A stretch of DNA of 64,000 bases from Panicum virgatum (lineage: Eukaryota > Streptophyta > Magnoliopsida > Poales > Poaceae). This document shows positions 1 to 12,252 of this stretch, piece after piece. The stretch's first letter is position 1. Every line of letters starts with the position of its first letter. The stretch spans positions 45,648,930 to 45,712,929 of the forward strand of contig NC_053148.1 of NCBI RefSeq assembly GCF_016808335.1, read 5' to 3'. The notes beneath the pieces are model-generated. The model saw only the letters and a list, made by a program, of their open reading frames with translations, searched no databases and was not told where the DNA came from. The translations under genes were made by a program, and so were the position numbers.

Positions 1-1614
1 TCGGTCAACCTCGACAACCGGACATGCATGCCGACAACGCACAAGCTGCCGCCTTGGCATATGGGGGTCATCGATGGCGAAACGGCCCCTCGACGGATGC
101 TGGAGCGGCCGGGTCGGCGACTGTCTCCCCCGCGCGCTGGCGAACGCGGCCGCCACGCTGGCCACGACGGCCACAATGACGAGCAGCGCCACAAGGATAG
201 GGAGGATAAGGAACGCCCATGACGGAGCTACAACGACGACCATCATCATCGGTGGAATGTTTGGCGACGCAGGGACCACGACGACGACGAACGTGACGAT
301 CGCGGCCGGGACCACGGCGATGGGCGAAAGGGGGGCGACCGCGATGCATATCGTGAGCGGGAGCGCTCCCCTAGACGCCGAAACTGGGGAGGCAGCTCCT
401 CACACGGCGGCAAGAGGCACGAGGCGGCTATGCACGGCAGCTCCCCACATGACGGCAAGGGCTACGAGGACGACGTGCCAACGCAGCTTGTGGTACTCCC
501 TCAGCAGCTGCCCAGGCTGATGGACCTGCACTCCAAAGAGGTGATTGAACTGCAATTTCTCTTTCGCAATCAGGCTTCAACCATACAGGAGGCGGCCAGA
601 AACTACCTCAACGGCAATCGGCTCCCCGGCGTCCCCGACATGCAAGCTCTCAACAGCCTCTGCAACGACTACATCGCCAAGGCAGCGGCACTCGCAGACA
701 GGCTGCAACTCCATGACGCGGAGGAGGAAGGGGGTGAAGCCTGGTCCAGCGTCCGGCGAGCGCAAGGATGCGCTGCGCCGGCTCCTCGCTTGATCCCGGT
801 GGCTGATGTTTTCCAGCGCATCCTCACCGACCTGCCACCGTCAGTGGGGGATGTGGATGCAGCGCTGCAGCATATGCGCCTCTTCAACATCTCCGACAAT
901 GACGCCACGATCGAACGCCCTCCCTAACCAACCCGGGCCACGCCTGGGCCCCTTGATGGAAGCTTCGTCGACCTGTACCAGCGGGCCTGTCGCGCGCACA
1001 TAGAGGACAACGTTCCAGTGTCTGGCGAGCCGGCTGTTGAGCCGGGCACCGGGAACGGAACGGCGGCGGCTACGAACGCACCGGAGATGAATGAGCTGCA
1101 GCACAAAGAGGGCACGTCTACCCCACGAGGCTCGGCACTGATTGACTGCCTCTTCGTCGCCCCGACGCCACCACTGCTGAACCACGACGACATCCTACAG
1201 AATGGCAAGGCTCCAACCGAGGACGCTCCAACACCGCCTACACTAGCAATGCCGTCCAAGCGTAAGCGCCGTCGCCGTGTCTTTGACATGACTGCGGTAC
1301 GTCGGAGCGCCCGCCTTGCTACTGCTCGACCGATGACAACAATCCAACGTGCTCAAAGGAATCTGTGCCGCAAGCTTGGTTTGCTGAATGATGAATTGCT
1401 GCCTATTGAAAATGCATTGCAGGAATTCCTGGCCATGTTCCAGGGACCGCTACCGTACTACATCGTCGCTGCACTGACGGCTGCCTTCAACCTCGACGAT
1501 GATGGCGCTGAGGAGCTAGATGAAGCGCTCGCTGCTGTAGCTGGGGATGCGATCGAGAATCTCCAAGATGAAGCAGCGAGCCTCCAGGTGTCGGCGCAGG
1601 CTGCAGCAGCCTGA
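1..1614 (+). pseudogene. LINE ORF1 remnant (gag-like), C-terminal part
   Basis: One frame (frame 1) can be followed from the left edge to the stop at 1612-1614, broken by stops at 220-222 and 925-927. It begins with a region rich in Arg, Asp and His, followed by a proline- and alanine-rich linker. It ends in a conserved block around 1300-1600 with a basic KRKRRRRVFD patch and RSARLA. Grass LINE ORF1 proteins typically end this way. ORF1 proteins bind element RNA; here only the C-terminal linker and tail are seen, and the binding domains would lie upstream of the window. Family assignment rests on remembered similarity and on the position directly before an endonuclease-RT ORF. Confidence 0.75.
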
Positions 1615-1911
1615 TCGGCGATTGCTGCCAATTCTTCCTAGCGTCCCACCTAGTTTAATGATAACTAAACCACTGCCAGCATTTCATTTCAGAGCGGCTT
1701 GTCAACGCTCAAAACTCCTTTCATTCGGCGACTTTGCATTAATTTCGGTTGTAACTCTAAAGACTGAACTACATGGCATGTTGTGTGCTTCTTCTACATC
1801 TCCCTTCATCAGCATCAGTGGACAACAATCAGTTGGCTTCCGGCGGCCTCCAAAAAAACAGAGCAGTGTCAGGTCACTTGCACCTGCAACAGAGTTAACA
1901 TCGTGCAACAA

Positions 1912-2835
1912 ATGTCAACAACCAATTTAGAAATTCTGTGCTGGAATGTGTGTGGCCTCAACAGAAGAGCGCGCCGGGACACTGTACGAGAGACAATTGC
2001 CACCACTTCCTGCCATCTTGCGTGTTTGCAGGAAACAAAGCTGCACGACATTGACCAGTTCATGGCATCCTACCTGGGAGGCCCTCGACTGAACAAGTAT
2101 GCTTTTAAACCTGCAGGAGGATTGAGCGGCACTAGAGGGGGAATCTTGTTGCTCTGGAACGACGACCGCCTTGACATCTCGAACATTATCATAAGAGAGT
2201 TCCATGTCTCGGCAACCGTCTCCACCACCGACACTTCTTCGGCCTTCTTCCTCACAGTTGTCTATGGGCCAACACTCTCATCTAGAAAACAAGCTTTCCT
2301 ACAAGAACTGCAGCAGCTTAAGCCACAGCCAGGAGTGCAATGGCTTTTACTAGGCGATTTCAATCTGATCTACAAGGCAAGTGACAAAAACAATAACCGC
2401 CTGAACACAAGGCTTATGAGGTGCTTCAGAGAGGCCCTAGACGAGTGCGATCTCAGAGAAATACATCTCCAGAATAGAAAATTTACATGGAGCAACGAGA
2501 GACAGAACCCGACGCAAGCAAAATTAGATCGTGTCTTTTGCAATGAGGAATGGGACATCAACTTCAGTGGCCACGTCCTCCACACTCTGTCAACATCGTT
2601 CTCTGACCACTGCCCTTTAGTTCTCTCCAACCAAACTGGACCCAGGCGACCAAACTCCTTCAAATTTGAAAACTTTTGGCTCAAATTGCTGCGATTCCGT
2701 GAGGTGGTTGCAGCTGCATGGAACGACACTTCTCTGCATCATGAGCCATTCCACAAGCTCTACCATAAGCTACAAGTCACGACCGAGGCCCTTTGTGTAT
2801 GGAGCAAGCAGCTCATCCCCGACGCCAAACTCTAA
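1912..2835 (+). pseudogene. LINE ORF2, endonuclease portion
   Basis: The ATG at 1912 begins a protein with the full set of apurinic endonuclease (exo-endo-phosphatase) motifs: WNVCGL near residue 10, QETKL near 40, VYGP near 115, GDFN near 145, an LDR motif near 208 and SDHCPL near 230. In L1 elements this domain nicks target DNA for target-primed reverse transcription. An in-frame TAA at 2833-2835 cuts the ORF before the RT domain, and the same frame resumes immediately (2842-3111). The frame is open from 1783, but 1912 fits the usual ORF2 start, a few residues before the first catalytic Asn. Confidence 0.9.
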
Positions 2836-5353
2836 CTACACATGGCCCTTGAGGTGATCCTCAGATTGGATGAGGCGCAGGAGTACAGACCGCTATTGCC
2901 GGAGGAGCAAACCCTGCGTAAAAGGCTCAAGGTAAGAGTACATGGGCTGGCGGTCATCGAGCGCGCCCGTCGCAGTCAAGCAGCCCGACTGCGAGAATTA
3001 AAATTGGGGGACGCGAACACGAAATTTTTCCACCGTAGAGTCAATGCACGCAGGAGAGAACTTCATACAACGACTCAAGAAGAGAGACACAAGGTGGGTG
3101 AGTACACATGAAGAAAAAGTTGCTGAGATACAGTCTCACTTCATGGAGACAATGCAACGCCCACCAGCCCGACATACTGACTTCAACTAGGACCTCCTAG
3201 GTATTCAACAACATGACCTGGGGGCGCTGGATGATCCTTTCAGTGAACAGGAAATCAAGAATGCCATTGACCAGATGCCGGGGGACAAAGCGCCGGGGCC
3301 GGACGGCTTCACCGGTGCCTTCCTAAAAGCTTGCTGGGACATCATCAAGAATGATTTCATGGAAGCGGCTAATGCTTTTCATTGCCTCAGGACATCTAGT
3401 CTGCAACTTATTAACTCGGCCAACATAATTCTCATCCCCAAAAAAGATGGTGCCGACACAGTAGGAGACTTCCGGCCAATAAGTCTAATTCACTCCTTTG
3501 TCAAAGTCATAACCAAAGCTCTTGTGCTGAGACTATAGAAATACATGCCCTCCATCGTGTCACAGTGCCAAAGTGCATTTATCAAAACAAGAAGCATACA
3601 TGACAATTTCATGGCGGTGAGGGTGGCAGCACGGCGGTATCACAAAAACAAGACCCCCGCTTTATTCCTTAAACTCGACATCACCAAAGCGTTCGACTCG
3701 GTTCGATGGGAGTATCTTCTTAACCTACTCCAACACCTGGGTTTCCCACAGCGCTGGAGAGATTGGATCGCTGCACTACTATCCACCTCCACTTCACGAG
3801 TGTTCCTTAACGGGGTGCCCAATCCACCGATACGCCATGGAAGAGGTCTGCAGCAAGGCGACCCCCTATCGCCGCTGCTATTTGTCCTTGCAATTGACCC
3901 TCTGCAGAGAATTCTGGAATTGGCAACTGAGATGGGCGCTCTTACCAAACTGAGAGGTAAAGGCCCACACTTATGTATCTCCATGTACGTAGATGATGCT
4001 GCCCTCTTCGTCGCTCCATTTCAGGATGAGGTCCGCACTTTAGCCAGTATCCTCAACTCCTTTGGTGACGTGACAGGGCTCAAAATGAATTTCCAAAAAT
4101 CGACTGTCATCCCCATCCGATGCCAAGGTATTGATCTCAGTCCAGTACTCAATGGCCTCGCGGCAAAAAGAGCAAGTTTTCCAATTAGATATCTTGGGCT
4201 ACCGTTGTCAACGACAAGACTGAAAAATGTTGATTTCCAACCTGTGGTGGACAAAATGACAGGCAAGCTGAATGCGTGGAACGGCCGTAATGTGACTATG
4301 GCTGGGAGGCTCACACTTGTGAAGTCGGTACTGACCTCACAGGTAATACATCTCCTTTCAGCCTTGCGTGTGCCAAAAGAAATCCTCAAGCTGATCGACA
4401 ACAAACGAAAGCAATTCCTGTGGGCGGGCAGTGAGGTACTGACGGGAGGAAAATGCAAAGTTAATTGGATTAGAGCGGCAAGATCAAAAAAAGGGGGAGG
4501 CCTTGGTATTCTTCACTTGGACAAATTCTCAAGAGCTTTGAGATTGCGTTGGCTTTGGAAGCAATGCAAGAAGGAAAATGGCCAATGGTTGGACTCTGAA
4601 ACACCATGCACGACCAAAGACAAACAACTTTTTGTGGCATCAACGACTATCACTGTGGGCAACGGTGACAACATTTCTTTCTGGGAAAATGCCTGGCTCC
4701 AGGGCCGCAGACCGAGGGACATTGCACCGACAGTTCACAGCATCTCAAGAAGAAAGAACAGAAGTCTCCGGGCTGCGCTTTTGAACAACAACTTGGTACG
4801 TGACCTTGATTTGCTTAACGCACATTTCTCAGCGGCTCATTTCAGGGAATATTGCGAGCTCTGGCATCAAGTTACCCAAACAAGACTTCATCATGATACC
4901 CCGGACAACATTACTTGGAAGCTCACTGCAGATGGTACTTTCAAAACAAAGTCGGCCTATGAGGCACAATTCATAGGATCGTCCGCCACCAGCTTTGTAG
5001 ATTTCATCTGGAAGATTTGGGCCCCGCCGAAATGTAAAATGTTTAGCTGGCTGGCCATTCAAAACAGAATTTGGACAGCCGATCGTTTAGCAGCAAGGGG
5101 GTGGCCACACAACAACAGCTGTGTTTTATGCCGCGCAACACAAGAGACGGGGATCCATCTCTTTGCAGAATGCCGCTTTGTGAAGAGAATTTGGGACGCC
5201 ATTGGCACTTGGGCTAGGATAGAGGGACTAAGTCCGGCAACTGGGCAGCCTTTCCAATCAGTGGAGGACTGGTGGACCATGTTAGCGCGGCTACCTTCAA
5301 ACGAAGCAAAAAGTTTACGCAGCCTCATCATGCTGGTGATTTGGAAGATCTAG
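2836..5353 (+). pseudogene. LINE ORF2, reverse transcriptase and zf-RVT portion
   Basis: After the stop at 2833-2835, ORF2 runs in frame 1 to 3111, then in frame 2 to 5353, so there is a frameshift near 3100. Further in-frame stops are at 3188-3190, 3536-3538 and 5351-5353. RT motifs are clear: DKAPGPDGF near 3288, LDITKAFDSV near 3680, GLQQGDPLSP near 3850 and the YVDD active site at 3986-3997. A zf-RVT domain (FSWLAIQNRIWTADRL followed by CVLC and HLFAEC) lies at about 5040-5180. The last stop falls inside the usual IWKERN motif, so the tail is also broken. A degenerate polymerase gene with no function in this copy. Confidence 0.93.
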
Positions 5354-5653
5354 CTAGAACGCAATGCAAGAATCCAGACACAAGGAAACACCATGCCCGA
5401 TGGTGATCTCAAGGATCAAGGACCAAGCGAGTAACTGGATGGCGGCGGGCGCCAAGCACTTGGCTGCGCTCTTGGCTTAGCTGGAGTCTGTTTTTACTCT
5501 TGTTTTTTTTTCCTTTTGGGCCGGCTGGTTTTCTTCTTTTTCCGAAGACCTGTGCTCGAGCTTTGTACAGTGCTAATTCTTTTGTTCTTGCCCATCGGGC
5601 ACCCTTCTTTTTAATATAGCGGGCAGCTCTCCTCCTGGTTCGTTTAAAAAAAA

Positions 5654-6544
5654 TTATTGCTAGAATAATTTTTTTATTGTCGGAATATATTTTTGCCGGA
5701 ACAATAGTTATTGGTCAAGCAACAAAAAATTTATTCCAGTAACAAAAATAATTATTGAGCTTTATGTAATGATTTGACTACCAATCATATATGTGATCTC
5801 TAGTATTAGCCTAGGGAACGAAGCCGTGCCTGCCAAGACAAACACGGTTTGGGCCGTTTGTGCCAGACCAGGCTGAATTTACCACAGGGCCATGTTCCCG
5901 TTGTTGGGCTCTCTGTTTCGGGGCCTGCCGCTTGCTCAAAACGATGAGCATCACGAGAGAGACCAATCCCATTTCAGACTTGGCCACACAAACAACTTGC
6001 TTACGCTCCGACATTTAGGGTGGTGTTTGGTTTACTGGCTAAAGGCTAGCCAGGCTTTGTATAATGCATCTTGGTCATGTTTGATTAGCTGCATAGGTCA
6101 GTTAGCTAGGCTGCAGTTGTTCACAGGGAGGATCGGGGCCAGGCTGAAACGCTTCTCACGAGCTGGTTTGGCTGGTTGCTCCAGCAGCTCCAGCCCAGCC
6201 AGATCAGTTCAGCCGAACAGAGCCTAAGCTGCTTGGTCGAAATATCATCACCTTCATATTGCCCACCGTCTGGACACAGCCAACGCCGCCGTAGGGACAA
6301 ACTCCATCCCGCGCCGGCCGCCGCATCCTCCGGCTTTGGCCGCGCCCTCTCGCTCCCGGTGGCGGTGTTCGCGTGACGCGCCCGGCAGCAAAGCTCCGGC
6401 ACGCCCGTACCTCGATTCAACCGCGCCAAGCAGCAAAGCTCCGGCGGGACGCGACGGAGGAGCTCGCGGCTCCCGTCCGGCGTCCGCACTACGATGAAGC
6501 TCGGCGGCCCGCCAGCGACGGAGGAGCTTGCTGCACCCAACCAC
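5654..6544 (+). other. intergenic stretch, no gene seen
   Basis: AT-rich sequence just after the LINE tail, then a GC-rich part from about 6180 to 6540 with overlapping chance ORFs on both strands. No protein family or splice pattern was recognised. Bases 5904-6018 recur at 12700-12815 (see separate entry). Confidence 0.5.
5904..6018 (+). repeat. dispersed direct repeat, copy 1 (partner at 12700-12815)
   Basis: This block (GGGCTCTCTGTTT, then GCTTGCTCAAAACGATGAGC, TTTCAGACTTGGCCACAC and ACTTGCTTA) is repeated with few differences at 12700-12815. No coding content is evident. It may be part of an older transposon or segmental duplication. Confidence 0.8.
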
Positions 6545-7035
6545 AGTCACAAAGTTCCTGGGTCGACCGGGTCGAGAAACAGAGTCGAGGATCGATGGTC
6601 GTCACTTTATAAAATTGTGGTACGATGGGGATATACCTCTATGGAACGATAAATTATTATGTGGAACGCGACTCTGATTCATCCGGGTCGATATTCTCGG
6701 GTCGATGCGTCTTTAAAAAGACAAAAACTATATATATATATATATGCGCTACTAATGAAGAAACTAATCTGCACAAACATATAAGAAACATACAAAATAG
6801 TACATCTAGATCATACTACACGTACTTAGCTTATTATCTAACAAAAACCACATCAATCCGCTATCAATAACCTTCTTATCCTAATTAAATCTGCTAGCAA
6901 TAGGGATACGACCCCTCTCAAACCGGGACGCGATCCAACCTTGAATGGGACACTGACCCTCTTTGACATCGACCCTCGAATCGGAACGGCGTTCCCGAGT
7001 CGTGGGACGAGGCATCGATCCCGAATTCTGTGACT
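6545..7035. mobile_element. possible inverted-repeat element (unclassified)
   Basis: The left edge reads AGTCACAAAGTTC and the right edge, reverse-complemented, reads AGTCACAGAATTC. GGTCGA-like blocks recur inward on both arms. The interior is AT-rich and holds a TA run near 6731-6744. No clear target-site duplication was found, so class and exact borders are uncertain. Confidence 0.4.
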
Positions 7036-8051
7036 ATGCTCCCAACCTCCCGCCTGCAGAGCTTGCCGCCGCCAGGGCCGGGCCTGAGAATTTGTGGCGT
7101 CGGGGCAAGGGATTAGAGTCGGAGCCCTCTAAAGAATAGTTCTAAAGAATAGTGATAATAATTATATATAAATTTTGCCAATAAGTCAGATCCATCTAAA
7201 ACAAATTCATGTAAAAAAGTTATACATACTAGTATTATATGATATTATTGTAAAAGTATGTTCTACCAATTCTATATGCAAAGTCATTAACGACGGCATA
7301 AATCAATATCGCTCATATAATTCTTGAAGTTTGAAACTTTAAAAACAAATATCGATTGAAAGTTGAAATCTAGTGCAGCCGAGAGTGTTCGAGAGTTGCC
7401 TGGCTTCCTGTGTTTTAGAGGTGTTTTAGAGCCGTCGTAACGCTATCTAGCAAAGCATGACTTGTGGGACGCCGGCACGCAGGCGCTGGTCAGTAGTCAT
7501 GCACAGGCATAGCATGGTCTTGAAATCGCAGCGGCGGCAGCATAGTTCTTGCTCGGAGCACTAGAGGTGTGGAGCCTCTAGTCTGGCCGCATGCATGTGG
7601 ATTGTGTAATCTCCAATGCTACTGCAAATAATATCATGTAATTGCATCGAAAGGAATAAGAAATGGCATAGCGTGGCGCACAGAGTTGTGGGGAATTGTC
7701 AGTCACTAGGAACCTCGTGCGACAGATTGTTTCATTTAGAGCAAGTATTATAAAATGATGTAGACTGGTTAAATGTAATGCCACATCATATTTACGATGA
7801 ATTGGAGGGAATGAGAAGGGAAGAGAGAGAAGAGAAGTGCGATATAAGAGACGGCTGTAACACGGACTACAATAAACGAGAATGTAAGAAGAAAGATAAA
7901 TTAAATATTAAAGGTGCAGTTAACGATTATATGGGTTGGCTATTACATTAGCTTAAGATTACATTGACTAAATTATTAGTTTTGCTTTTATTTATCTAAC
8001 GTTGTAGTTATACTATGTACGCATAAATCTAATCACGAACTCAGTGCATCG
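7036..8051. other. AT-rich intergenic stretch, possible MITE remnant
   Basis: No coding region supported. From about 7738 to 7970 it resembles grass Tourist-like MITEs (a GAGCAAGTATTATAA-like start followed by a CCACATCAT block), but both termini could not be matched. Confidence 0.35.
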
Positions 8052-8296
8052 TGACAGAGTTTCCGGAAACCCTTTTTTTCTCGTCACATTCAAACACTCT
8101 GCCTCGTACAGACAGAAAAAAAAAACAACATTCTCCATTGCATTTTCCTCTACAGAACCATGAACAAGTGTCCATCTTTTCAAATTTTCTCACACACTAT
8201 CTCTGGGGGTTATTTTGAAAAAATGATCTCTGGGGCCCACCTGTAAGGCACTACGGGACCGGGAACATCGCGCCCGCGGCGGCCGAGCCGCCGACC
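8052..8296 (+). repeat. duplicated fragment of the TWINKLE upstream region (partner 13810-14035)
   Basis: Aligns by eye over its length with 13810-14035. Shared blocks in order are TTTTTTTCTCG, CATTCTCCATTGCATTTT, a GAACAAG-GTCCATCTTTTCAA block, TCTGGGGCCCACCTGTAAGG and GGAACATCGC. The partner is the immediate upstream region of the TWINKLE coding sequence, so this is a displaced copy of that promoter and 5' UTR. Homology ends just where the other displaced fragment (from 12253) begins. Confidence 0.82.
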
Positions 8297-8312
8297 AAAC
8301 ACCCTCGCGCCG

Positions 8313-9465
8313 ATATAAAAAAAAGTTATTTTGATTCATACCATTATAATTTTTGAACTTTGAAGAAACACCATTACAATTCGCATATTTTGAAACATAC
8401 CATTACAATTCTTCACTTCCCACAAAAATACCACTAAATATATATGGAGATGACTTGGACCCAACTGCAAGTGTATGTGAATACATATACTTCATTGCAG
8501 TCTCTCTCCTTTATCACCGACGTGCAAGTCCCACTTGTCATCTTTTTTTCCTCCTCTTACCATCTTCCACGGCGTCGTCTCTCTCACTCACTCCCTCGCC
8601 TCTCCCTCTCGCGCGAGCTCCGAGACATGGCCGCCACGGTCACGAGTCGAGCCCACCGCTGCCGCCCAGACTATGCTGGCCTTCCCTGCTCGCGCACGAA
8701 CGCCGCCGCCGCTACCTGCGCCGCGCCGGCCTTGCCGGCCACGCGGGTCACGCGCCCCAGCTCCGCCTGACCATGCTGGTGCTCGCCCCGCCTCCCTGAG
8801 CCGCGGTAGCGCCTGTGCGCTGCACGGCGGCACATTGCACCCCCACCTCTGGCCATCCTCCTTCAGAGCCGAGCCCCGGAACGGGTCTGCCTCGCCCCCG
8901 TGAAGCTCTTTGGCCTCTACTCCGCCCTCCACGGCCACGAGCGGAGCTCGCTGTCGCGCCAATGGCGCCGCCGCCCACGGCCTCCACAGCGCCCCGCGCC
9001 ACCGCCCTCTCCCTCCCCAAATCGAGGAGCCCACAAGCTTACTCTCGCTCCAGTGAAGCTCCCAAGCTCGGCCACCCTCTCCCTGCCTCACCGACGCGCC
9101 GCCGCCAGCCGCCTGTACCCGTGGCGCCGCCACCACGGGCCATCCCAACCCCAACCAAGCCCCTCTACAGGTTCGTCTTGACCCCCTCTAGCTTTCCGCC
9201 AACTTTCCTCACGCCGCCGGCGAGCCTTCTAGCTCGAGATTCCCGACAGTGAACGCGACTCAGCAAATGGAAAATGAAAAGAGAAGAAAGAAGAAGATGA
9301 CAAGTGGGACCCGCATGTCATTGATAGAGAAAAGAGGCTGCAATGAAGTATACGTATTCATATACACCTGCAGCTAGGTCTAAGTCATCTCCATACGTAT
9401 TTAGTGACATTTTTGTGGGAAGTGAACAAAAATTACAATGGTATGAATCAAAATAAATAAATAAA
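8313..9465. mobile_element. long-terminal-inverted-repeat element, 1153 bp, with GC-rich core
   Basis: Flanked by a perfect 16-bp direct repeat, AAACACCCTCGCGCCG, at 8297-8312 and 9466-9481. Near both ends lie inverted copies of TTATTTTGATTCATACCAT, and similarity continues inward for roughly 200 bp, including CACTTCCCACAAAAAT and GGAGATGACTT. The right end is A-rich (AAATAAATAAATAAAAAA). The core, about 8580-9240, is GC-rich with long chance ORFs on both strands, as in elements that capture gene fragments. A 13-16 bp duplication does not fit a classical Mutator (9 bp) or hAT (8 bp) element, so the class is open. Confidence 0.72.
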
Positions 9466-9490
9466 AAACACCCTCGCGCCGCAACCAGCC

Positions 9491-11254
9491 ATGGCACCGC
9501 CGACGACGACGATGGAGGAGCTCAAGGAGGAGGCCCAACCAGTCAACCAGAGCCGCCACTCAACCTGGCTTGGCTGGGCCTTGGGTCGATTCACTCGTCT
9601 GCTCGCCGACGGACCGACCAAACCCTCGCGCCCGCCGCTACCCACCACCACGCCGCCGCCGCCGGCGCTGATGGAGGAGCTCGAGGAGGAGATCCTCCTC
9701 CGGTTCCCTCCGCACGAGCGCGCGCTCCTCGTCCGCGCCTCCCTCGTCTGCAAGCGCTGGCGCCGCCTCGTCTCGGACCCCCTCTTCCGCCGCAGGTTCC
9801 GCTAGCTACACCGCGCGCCGCCCATGCTGGGGTTCCTCTGCAACATCGCGGACGACTCGGAGGACGCCAGCACGGCCGGTTTCGTCGCCACGGCCGCCTT
9901 CTGCTCGCCGGACGCGGACCTCGACGGCTTCCGCCCGCTCGACGCCCGCCACGGCCGCGTACTCCTCCACAGCTCAGAGGACGCCCTCGTGGTCTGGGAC
10001 CCCATCGCCAACGACGCGCTGCAGCTGCCCGTCCCCGATCTCCGGCGGTACACCTACAGCTGGACGGCGGCGATCCTCTGCGCCGTCGGCAGCACCTGGG
10101 ACCACCTCGATTGCATTGGGGACCATTCCTCGTGGAGTCGTGGTGTATGTGGGCTCTGGTGGTTCTGGGGAGGCGTTCATCTGCACCTACTCGTCCGATG
10201 CTGGTACCTGGAGCGAGCCGATCAGCACAGAGCTGCCCCTGGACTTTGTCGTCTTGATGCCCAGTGTGCTCGTGGGGAACGCACTCTACTTTGGGTTCCT
10301 GATCAGGAAATCACTCCTGAAGTATGATCTGGAATCGCACGAGGTGTCTGTAATTGGAGTGCCACAAACATTCTGCATCTGGCGTCTGGCGACATGTCGT
10401 GCTCGATGGTGGGCTAGCATTAGCCACCTTACAAGAATGCAAACTCTGCCTTTGGAGGAAGGCTGGCCCTGAGGTAGATGCAGGATGCACACAATAACAG
10501 AGCCATTGAGCTTGAGACGCTGCTCCCAGCTGATGCCTTCTTCACCTGGGCTAATGTGGTTGGCTTCGCTGATGGGACTGATGTGATTTTCCTAAGGGTA
10601 GGTCTCATGCTCCTCACAATTGATCTAAAGACCTATGAGGTGAAGAAGGTCTGCAGCGGCAAAAACATCTACACTGCCATTCCTTACATGAGCTTCTGCA
10701 CTCCAGGTACAATCTTGCTCGGAGTTTGGTTTTGCAATATTCAGAATGAGTAATAGTTTAGTTACTAGCATCAAAATTGGACGACAGACTCAACAACTAG
10801 CAATTTGTGATAGTGGAATATTGCAATGTGATAGCAAACCAAGTTGATTTGGACGGTAGGGTTCTGACAGCTTATTAGCCTAGGCCAGGAAGATATGCAG
10901 TAGGAGATGTTATTAAGAAGAAATTACTTTGATGAGCTTAAACACTCCTAATGTGTTGTCCCTATCTTTATTCATTTTCATTCAATAGATATCATCTGTC
11001 AATGTTACTTAACAATATCCAAATGGATGGCAATATCAGTGCTAAATTTAAGGGCATATTATCTTAGTAAGTTTGTACAGATATTGCTGTGAATAATAAG
11101 TTACTGCTGTTTAGTTAGTGAGAAACAAGCATTCATCAAGGGCTAATTTGATCCCTCAATCAGCTGATTTTATTTTCAAATTTTGTAAATTTGTGCAGCA
11201 CCTGGTGCAGCCTGTACAGATGAAGGATCAAGCGTGTGTGTCTCAGGTGCATGA
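9491..11254 (+). pseudogene. F-box protein gene, disrupted (two exons)
   Basis: Translation gives an F-box near the N-terminus (from MEELEEEILLRFPPHERALL at 9671, then LVCKRWRRLVSDP) followed by a grass F-box-associated domain (about 9824-10706). In related proteins the F-box binds SKP1 in SCF ubiquitin ligases. Exon 1 ends at a GT donor at 10707. A fitting exon 2 starts at 11199 after an AG and ends at TGA 11252-11254. The gene is broken: TAG at 9803-9805 just after the F-box, then frame changes near 10110 (2 to 3), 10395 (3 to 1) and 10480 (1 to 2). Only the two-exon layout and splice sites look intact. No function is expected unless the truncated 104-residue F-box-only peptide is made. Confidence 0.85.
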
Positions 11255-12252
11255 AAAACTTGATGGAAAATTGAGTAACAGTAGTAATGGTAATCACACG
11301 GTATCTATGGTGGGATGGCACTTTTAGCATCAGTGAGATTGGTGCTCGCCTTCAGGTTTCTGTGTTTTTTAAGCTGTAGTTTTGTTATGAACCTTAGTTC
11401 ATTTGGGGATAGGGAGGATAACCATTGCCAGGAAGATGGCCGGGCAAAGTCGGCGTGGAGAGAGATTAGATTTTTGGGGGACTTGGGAATTGATTTTTGT
11501 TCATTGTTTCATTGCTTGCTTAAAAGAGATACAATCCCATCTTTATATAGATGAGCTGACTTAACCTTTAAGAAACCAATCTTTAAACTTAAGGCAACGA
11601 ACAACTAATTTTCTTTTTGAAAAGTAAGAGCTAATTTTCTATTGTGTGTGATTTTTTTTGCAGTTCTTTGCAAGTAAATCTAAACTTTTGATCATTAAAA
11701 CCCAACCTTTTATAAAGATTGACAACAAAAAACTGATATTAGTATATTCATTAGAAACCTTTAGAAAACTTATATTGCCATATCAAAGTTGATAAATATA
11801 TATTAATTATGATAATAGCTATAATCAAAGTTAGACAAGCTTGGCTTGAACGCCATAAATCTATATGTACTTGTATACATTTGTGATAGGAGAACTTATT
11901 GTACCATAGATTTATTGCTATGTCATCCTCAGCTACCATTTCCACTACAACGAAGTCTTTCTTTTGTCTTTGCTGACGGAGGGTTTTTTTGTCGTTCATA
12001 AACATCGACGTTGACAGTGCAGTGTTCCTTTGCCTCTGTTACTTTTCATCGCATTTCTCGACCTTTTATCTCTCCCTGTCACAATCTGTTTGACGAAGTC
12101 AATAGACTGGGTCAGTGAAACAAATGAGCGAGAGGAAAACGTATGTCTGTTGCCCCTACCTCACGTGGTGGCAGCGCACGGTGGCGATGGCTGAAGGACG
12201 TGTCCATGTTAATGTTCAGTCGCCGGGATAATGACAAGACGGTAAAATACTA
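11255..12252. other. AT-rich intergenic stretch, no gene seen
   Basis: Mostly AT-rich with scattered homopolymer runs. Open frames are short and match no family I know. No clear repeat termini. Confidence 0.5.

Larger units (their letters stand above)
1..5653 (+). mobile_element. L1-type LINE retrotransposon, degenerate, 5' end outside the window
   Basis: The order is ORF1 C-terminal part, then apurinic endonuclease, reverse transcriptase and C-terminal zf-RVT zinc finger, followed by a 3' UTR and a short A-run at 5646-5653. This is the plant L1-clade (non-LTR) architecture. The ORF1 N-terminus (RNA-binding and zinc knuckle) is missing, so the element starts before base 1. Stops and one frameshift lie inside both ORFs, so it cannot be autonomous now. 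No target-site duplication can be read because the 5' end is not visible. Confidence 0.93.

Noticed and set aside
8588..9154. 188-aa minus-strand ORF and overlapping plus-strand ORFs
   Set aside because: GC-rich core of the long-TIR element. ORFs on both strands and no recognised domain.
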